In this document: piece after piece, positions 6,457 through 9,734 of the stretch
Position numbering within the stretch: the stretch's first letter is position 1
How the letters are laid out: each line of letters opens with the position of its first letter
From: Acidobacteriota bacterium
GTDB lineage: Bacteria > Acidobacteriota > Polarisedimenticolia > Gp22-AA2
NCBI GenBank assembly: GCA_016202915.1
Contig: JACQNT010000043.1
Coordinates: forward strand, 1 to 9,734
DNA length: 9,734 nt
Direction: 5' to 3'
Notes under the pieces: generated by a model
The model's input: only the letters and a program-made list of their open reading frames with translations
Databases searched by the model: none
Told to the model about the DNA's origin: nothing
Translations under genes and position numbers: made by a program

Positions 6457-7198
6457 CTTGCCTGCTCTCCCCCTCGGCCACGGACACGGTCCGCCGGGCG
6501 GTGCCCAGCGTTTCGTGCCAGGCCTCGACATCGTACTCGCCCGCCGGGAGGCCGGTCAGCCTGAAGGAGCCGTCCTCCCCCGTCACCGCCTGGAAGGGGT
6601 GGCCGTCCACGGGGATGAAGGCCCCCATCCAGGCGTGGATGTCGCAGCGGATCTTCACGACCTCGGGCTCGGTGAAGAAGCGGCGTACCGCGCGTCCCTT
6701 CCCGGACATGGAGATGTTGAAAGGCCGGTTGCGGCGGGCGACGGAGTGCACGTTGTGCGCCGCGGGATCGCTGTTGGTGAAGACGACCACCTGGTTGGAC
6801 TGCGCCGCCAGGACGTGCGGGATGAAGATGCACCCCTGCTGGTCCATCACCGCCGGCTCCACCGGCGGGGCGAAGACCCTGTCCCCGAGGCCCGAGACGA
6901 CGTGGACGTAGACGTTGCGCACCCCGCCGTCCGGCCCGACGATGAGGTCCTCGCTCAGCGCCGGTCCCTCCGGCCGGTGGCAGGACGCCTCGCCCGACAT
7001 CCTGATGGGGCGCCGCGCCGGCGGCGCGCCTGCGAACAGCGCGCGGCCGGCAACGGTCGCGCTGCCGATCGCCTGCCCGGCAGGGATCGCCCCCGCCGGG
7101 GGGGGCGGCGGCCCCGAGGAGCCCCCGCCGCACGCCGTGAGGGCGAAAGCGCCCGCGAGGACCAGGACGCGCGCCCTGACCGGGAGCTCGCTACCCAC
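6434..7198 (-). CDS. Cupredoxin-like lipoprotein with carboxypeptidase-regulatory-like C-terminal domain
   Basis: Probable copper-binding electron-transfer or binding lipoprotein outside the inner membrane. It has 254 residues. The GTG start overlaps the last 8 bp of the PuuD-like gene. The signal peptide ends at lipobox LTAC (Cys23), followed by a Gly/Pro-rich linker. The core (about 45-195) has a cupredoxin pattern with a possible type 1 copper site: His148 in AAHNVHS, then Cys185, His188 and Met191 in RCDIHAWM. A beta-sandwich like carboxypeptidase-regulatory domains follows (about 197-254; HPFQAVTGEDGSF, LPAGEYDVEAWHE, VDFTF). Extra cysteines are Cys73 and Cys123. Proteins of this layout are often annotated 'methylamine utilization protein' or 'carboxypeptidase regulatory-like'. 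Copper binding is inferred from motifs only. No strong ribosome site precedes the GTG, so it probably depends on coupling to the gene before it. Confidence 0.85.
   Translation of the reverse strand: MGSELPVRARVLVLAGAFALTACGGGSSGPPPPPAGAIPAGQAIGSATVAGRALFAGAPPARRPIRMSGEASCHRPEGPALSEDLIVGPDGGVRNVYVHVVSGLGDRVFAPPVEPAVMDQQGCIFIPHVLAAQSNQVVVFTNSDPAAHNVHSVARRNRPFNISMSGKGRAVRRFFTEPEVVKIRCDIHAWMGAFIPVDGHPFQAVTGEDGSFRLTGLPAGEYDVEAWHETLGTARRTVSVAEGESRQVDFTFAR
7098..7105. repeat. Run of eight G inside the cupredoxin lipoprotein gene
   Basis: Eight consecutive G (C on the coding strand) encode part of the proline stretch at residues 30-34, just after the lipidated cysteine. Slippage here would shift the frame of the whole mature protein. 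The frame is intact as given. Confidence 0.6.
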
Positions 7199-7889
7199 CG
7201 AAGATCGGATAGTGCGTCGCGGCCCCCATGAAGAACAACATCGGGATCGACAGCCAGAAGTTCGTGCGCGACGCCAGGAACACCTGCCGCGCCAGCGTCC
7301 CCGACTCGGCAGGGATCGGGGTGCCCTTGCTCGCGTTCTCTACCGTCCAGGCGATGATCTTCTTCTGATTGCGCCAGATGATGCCCCAGACGTTGAGCAT
7401 CATGATCACCCCGAGCCCACCGCCGATGCCAACCGAGAGGGCCCGGCTCGTGTGCCCCTCCCCTCCGTTCAGACGGACGATGAGCCACGAGAGGACCAGG
7501 GCCACGATCGCGACGCAGACGCCGAGGATTGTCCCCTTGTTGAGCGCTCCCTTGGAGGGCCTCAGGAGAGCGTAGATGGCCCCCCATGCGGCGACGCTCA
7601 GGACCATCCAGAGCCCCAGCACCTTCCCGTGGGACGGCTCGGCGCGCACGATCAGGTAGTAGTAGATGATCCCCGCGAGCACCGTGACCCAGGACCCGTG
7701 ACGGAACCACCAGAGCGCCCGGGGCATCAGCTCGGGGATCACCTTCCCCTTGGTCGGGGCGTCGAGGGCCTTCATCAGCGGGACGTTGACGAGGTTGAAG
7801 AAATACAGGAGACCGATCCAGGTGATCCCCGCCAGGGAATGGATCCATCGCAGGAGCATCTCGACTGTCGCGTTGACGTCAGGCATCAT
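7191..7889 (-). CDS. PuuD-type (urate oxidase N-terminal family) integral membrane protein
   Basis: Polytopic membrane protein of 232 residues resembling the membrane domain of the urate hydroxylase PuuD. The signature region is near the N-terminus: LLRWIHSLAGITWIGLLYFFNLVNVP in two pieces around residues 12-37, then KGKVIPELMPRALWWFRHG (47-65). About six hydrophobic segments are visible (near 11-35, 66-82, 89-109, 120-140, 150-172, 208-226), with candidate functional histidines at 17, 64 and 226. Characterised PuuD carries a C-terminal cytochrome c domain; here there is no CxxCH and the protein is shorter, so urate oxidation is uncertain. Two adjacent ATGs exist (7889, 7886): GGAGG is 3 nt from the first and 6 nt from the second, so the second may be used. 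It is first in the operon behind the promoter at 7966-7994. Confidence 0.85.
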   Translation of the reverse strand: MMPDVNATVEMLLRWIHSLAGITWIGLLYFFNLVNVPLMKALDAPTKGKVIPELMPRALWWFRHGSWVTVLAGIIYYYLIVRAEPSHGKVLGLWMVLSVAAWGAIYALLRPSKGALNKGTILGVCVAIVALVLSWLIVRLNGGEGHTSRALSVGIGGGLGVIMMLNVWGIIWRNQKKIIAWTVENASKGTPIPAESGTLARQVFLASRTNFWLSIPMLFFMGAATHYPIFGG

Positions 7890-7965
7890 CTCCCTCCACG
7901 AATCCGCACGTTGCCGGAGCTGTCAGCAATGAAACGGAGATACGGGATGAAGCACGAGGAGGCCC

Positions 7966-7994
7966 ACACTAGTCAACTCGCCTCCCCCTGTCAA
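7966..7994 (-). promoter_or_regulatory. Sigma-70-type promoter of the five-gene operon
   Basis: On the minus strand a perfect -35 TTGACA (7994-7989), a 17-bp spacer and TAGTGT (7971-7966; T, A and final T match) give a start near 7958 and a leader of about 70 nt before the PuuD-like gene. It is 77 bp past the stop of the methyltransferase gene, so the operon need not depend on read-through. Confidence 0.6.
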
Positions 7995-7999
7995 CAGGG
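7986..7999. promoter_or_regulatory. Inverted repeat across the operon -35 box
   Basis: CCCTGT, CA, ACAGGG: two 6-bp arms around a 2-bp centre, overlapping the -35 hexamer of the operon promoter. A protein bound here would block RNA polymerase, so it is a candidate operator. The regulator is not visible. Confidence 0.35.
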
Positions 8000-8070
8000 T
8001 CCGGAGCCGAGGCCTCCCGGGCGGAGGGCGCGGCACCAGAAACCGTGGAAGCCTCGAGGCCCGGCAGGCG

Positions 8071-8691
8071 TCACGCCGCGCGTGCCACGCCGCGGTACAT
8101 CTGGCGCAGGGAGCGCGGGCCGAGGCCCCCTTCGTAGCGCTCGAGCGCCTCGATGCGCAGGCCCGCGGCTCCAATCTCCTCGTCGATCCTGATGTCGAGC
8201 CGGCACCCGTTCGCCACCAGGCGCTGCACGGGCGTCAGCCACCTCTGACGCCGCGCCAGCCGCGGATCCTGCGCCAGCCCATGCTCGAGAAAGAGGAAGA
8301 GGCCGCCCGGGCGGAGGACCCGGCGGATCTCCAGCAGCGCTCCCCGCAGGGGGGCGACGGTGCAAAGCGTCCAGTTGCTGACGATCGTGTCGAAGGTGCG
8401 ATCCGGAAACGGCAGCACGGCGGCGGAGGCGCGCACGAGGAGCACCGGGAAGGGGGCACCCCCGGCCCGCCGCGACGCCCGCCGGGTCATCCCGGGGTTT
8501 GACTCCAGGGCCACGAGGTGCGCGACACCCTCCCGCGGGTAGGCGCCCAGCGTGGCGCCGAAGCCGAAGCCGATCTCCAGGGTCCTGCCCCACGCCCTGC
8601 CGAGAGCCGCCAGGCGCTGGTCGTGGAACTCCGGCCGCGACAGCACCTTCTCCATCAGCCAGGGGAGGATGTGACAGGCGTAGAATCCCAT
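8071..8691 (-). CDS. Class I SAM-dependent methyltransferase, METTL7/UbiE-like
   Basis: Soluble methyltransferase of 206 residues that moves a methyl group from S-adenosylmethionine to an unknown acceptor. The fold is complete: N-terminal GFYACHILPWLME, the SAM-binding motif I LEIGFGFG (38-45), acidic Glu63 at the end of strand 2, PFPDRTFDTIVSNWTLCT (94-111), RVLRPGG (124-130), FLEHG (134-138), and a conserved-looking GCRLD near 162-166. The whole pattern is that of METTL7-like (thiol methyltransferase) proteins and UbiE relatives. The ATG at 8691 fits the family's N-terminus, though no clear ribosome site precedes it. It is divergent from the diguanylate cyclase and 182 bp upstream of the PuuD-like gene on the same strand. 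The substrate cannot be read from the sequence. Confidence 0.88.
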   Translation of the reverse strand: MGFYACHILPWLMEKVLSRPEFHDQRLAALGRAWGRTLEIGFGFGATLGAYPREGVAHLVALESNPGMTRRASRRAGGAPFPVLLVRASAAVLPFPDRTFDTIVSNWTLCTVAPLRGALLEIRRVLRPGGLFLFLEHGLAQDPRLARRQRWLTPVQRLVANGCRLDIRIDEEIGAAGLRIEALERYEGGLGPRSLRQMYRGVARAA

Positions 8692-8741
8692 CGGCGTCGG
8701 CGTGAGGCGTCGCCGAGATTAGCACAGTCCCATGCCCTCGA

Positions 8742-8770
8742 TGGACGTGAACGAGATCCGGACCTATGTT
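8742..8770 (+). promoter_or_regulatory. Weak promoter candidate for the diguanylate cyclase
   Basis: TGGACG (8742-8747), 17 bp, TATGTT (8765-8770); each hexamer matches the sigma-70 consensus at four of six positions. The start would be near 8777, only about 13 nt before the ATG and partly against the ribosome site, so the true start may be elsewhere in the 98-bp divergent gap. Confidence 0.25.
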
Positions 8771-8789
8771 AATCCCCTCGGAGGAAGGC

Positions 8790-9734
8790 ATGGCGAAACG
8801 TTCCGCGGCCAGGAGGACCCTCCCGACGGCCGGGACCCCCGTGACTCAGCGCCCCGCGTGGAACCCCGAGCTCGCCGAGGCCCTGCACAGGATGCTGTAC
8901 GCGGCCGAGCCGGGGAGCGCGGACCTCGGTGCCGGGCTGCGACGGCTCGAGCGGACCTATGAGGACGCCGTCCACTCCGAGTTGATTTACCTCCTGTCAC
9001 ACCTGCGTTTCGAGGAGGTCGAGGCCAGGAGCCACTGGCTCCGGATCCTGGCGCACCGGGACGCGATGCAGGAGAGGCTGGGAGCCACCGTGGACCTCCG
9101 CGTCGCCCTGCTCAGCTACTTCCTCGAGGTTTGCCGGAAGCTGAAGAACCCCAAGGTCATCGAACTGAAGCTGTTCGAGGAGACCCAGGCCTCGGCGTAC
9201 CGGGACGACCTGACCGGCCTGGACAACTTCCGCTCCTTCAGGGAGCACCTGGCGCGGGAAATCCGCCGGGGCGCGCGCGCCAAGACGCCGCTGTCGCTGG
9301 TGATGATCGACATCGACAACTTCAAGCACTACAACGACCGGTTCGGCCACGATGCCGGCAACCGCGTGCTGGCCGCGATCGCCGGCCTGCTGCGCCAGTC
9401 GCTGCGCCAGGCCGACGTCCCGGCGCGCTACGGAGGGGAAGAGTTCGCGCTGATCCTGCCGGCGACGCAGAAGACCGCGGCCTGCGAGGTCGCGGAGCGC
9501 ACCCGGGAGCAAATCGAGCGCCACCCCTTCCCGCGCGGGCAGGGCGGAGCGGCCGTGAGCCTGACGGTCAGCATGGGCATCGCCACCTATCCCGCGGACG
9601 CGCAGGACCCGGACGAGCTGGTGCGGCGGTCGGACAGCGCGCTCTACTACGCCAAGAGCCGCGGCAAGAACCAGGTGCACCTGTACGGGGAGAGCCGGCG
9701 CTCCTACCAGCGGATCAGCGCGGCACTGCAGGGG
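8790..9734 (+). CDS. Diguanylate cyclase (GGDEF), probably with C-terminal PilZ domain; cut by the window edge
   Basis: Cytoplasmic enzyme making the second messenger cyclic di-GMP from two GTP. The ATG at 8790 follows GGAGG (8780-8784). 315 codons are visible with no stop. Residues 1-130 are helical, without membrane segments, and match no sensor domain I recognise. The GGDEF domain (about 137-298) starts with DDLTGL, has Mg-binding Asp174 in MIDIDNFK, the active site GGEEF at 215-219, and the inhibitory I-site RQAD at 206-209, exactly five residues before it. It is therefore predicted active and feedback-inhibited. After the domain, RRSYQR (303-308) contains the RxxxR motif that begins PilZ c-di-GMP-binding domains; the rest is outside the window. 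Its promoter faces the methyltransferase gene. Confidence 0.93.
   Translation, partial: MAKRSAARRTLPTAGTPVTQRPAWNPELAEALHRMLYAAEPGSADLGAGLRRLERTYEDAVHSELIYLLSHLRFEEVEARSHWLRILAHRDAMQERLGATVDLRVALLSYFLEVCRKLKNPKVIELKLFEETQASAYRDDLTGLDNFRSFREHLAREIRRGARAKTPLSLVMIDIDNFKHYNDRFGHDAGNRVLAAIAGLLRQSLRQADVPARYGGEEFALILPATQKTAACEVAERTREQIERHPFPRGQGGAAVSLTVSMGIATYPADAQDPDELVRRSDSALYYAKSRGKNQVHLYGESRRSYQRISAALQG

Noticed and set aside
8013..8027. CCTCC-CGGGC-GGAGG as terminator of the methyltransferase gene
   Set aside because: Only 5 bp of stem and no T-tract; in GC-rich spacer such repeats arise easily.
8051..8060. Palindrome GCCTCGAGGC after the methyltransferase stop
   Set aside because: Ten bases of pure GC-rich symmetry are expected by chance in a window like this, and no promoter is linked to it.
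8997..9680. 227-codon minus-strand frame opposite the diguanylate cyclase
   Set aside because: No motif, while the plus frame contains GGEEF, I-site and Asp174.

Overview
The window is strongly GC-rich and densely coded, with long chance open frames on the non-coding strands. It carries two lipoboxes, a B12/radical-SAM enzyme, a CHASE-domain kinase and a diguanylate cyclase. This fits a Gram-negative environmental bacterium of the Acidobacteriota or a similar deep-branching phylum. That placement is inferred from gene content and composition only; no RNA gene or marker gene is present. I see no rRNA, tRNA, CRISPR array, insertion sequence or attachment site.

Left part (1-2759). A CHASE-domain sensor histidine kinase reads leftward off the edge (996 to 1). 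Divergent from it is an aldehyde dehydrogenase of the aminobutyraldehyde type (1278-2759). The 281-bp gap between them is rich in signals: a kinase promoter candidate, a perfect 19-bp inverted repeat just before the kinase start, a perfect 14-bp palindrome just upstream of the kinase -35, and a 10-bp inverted repeat with a long loop in the dehydrogenase leader.

Centre (2770-7889, all minus strand). Five tightly packed genes form a probable operon, in transcription order: a PuuD-type membrane protein, a cupredoxin-like lipoprotein, an M28 peptidase lipoprotein of the carboxypeptidase Q type, a 70-aa protein, and a B12-binding radical SAM enzyme. Junctions are overlaps of 8 and 23 bp or gaps of 25 and 8 bp. 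A good promoter with a perfect TTGACA lies at 7966-7994, with an inverted repeat across its -35. The first two or three products act at the membrane or periplasm. The last gene converges on the aldehyde dehydrogenase, and a 7-bp stem contains both stop codons.

Right part (8071-9734). A METTL7/UbiE-like SAM methyltransferase (minus) is divergent from a soluble diguanylate cyclase (plus). The cyclase has a complete active site and I-site, and the last visible residues look like the start of a PilZ domain, cut by the window edge.

Nothing here is a proven new system. The parts most worth a second look are the five-gene operon (a PuuD-like protein without visible heme domain, coupled to a copper-site lipoprotein, with a small protein between a peptidase and a radical SAM enzyme) and the control region of the CHASE kinase.
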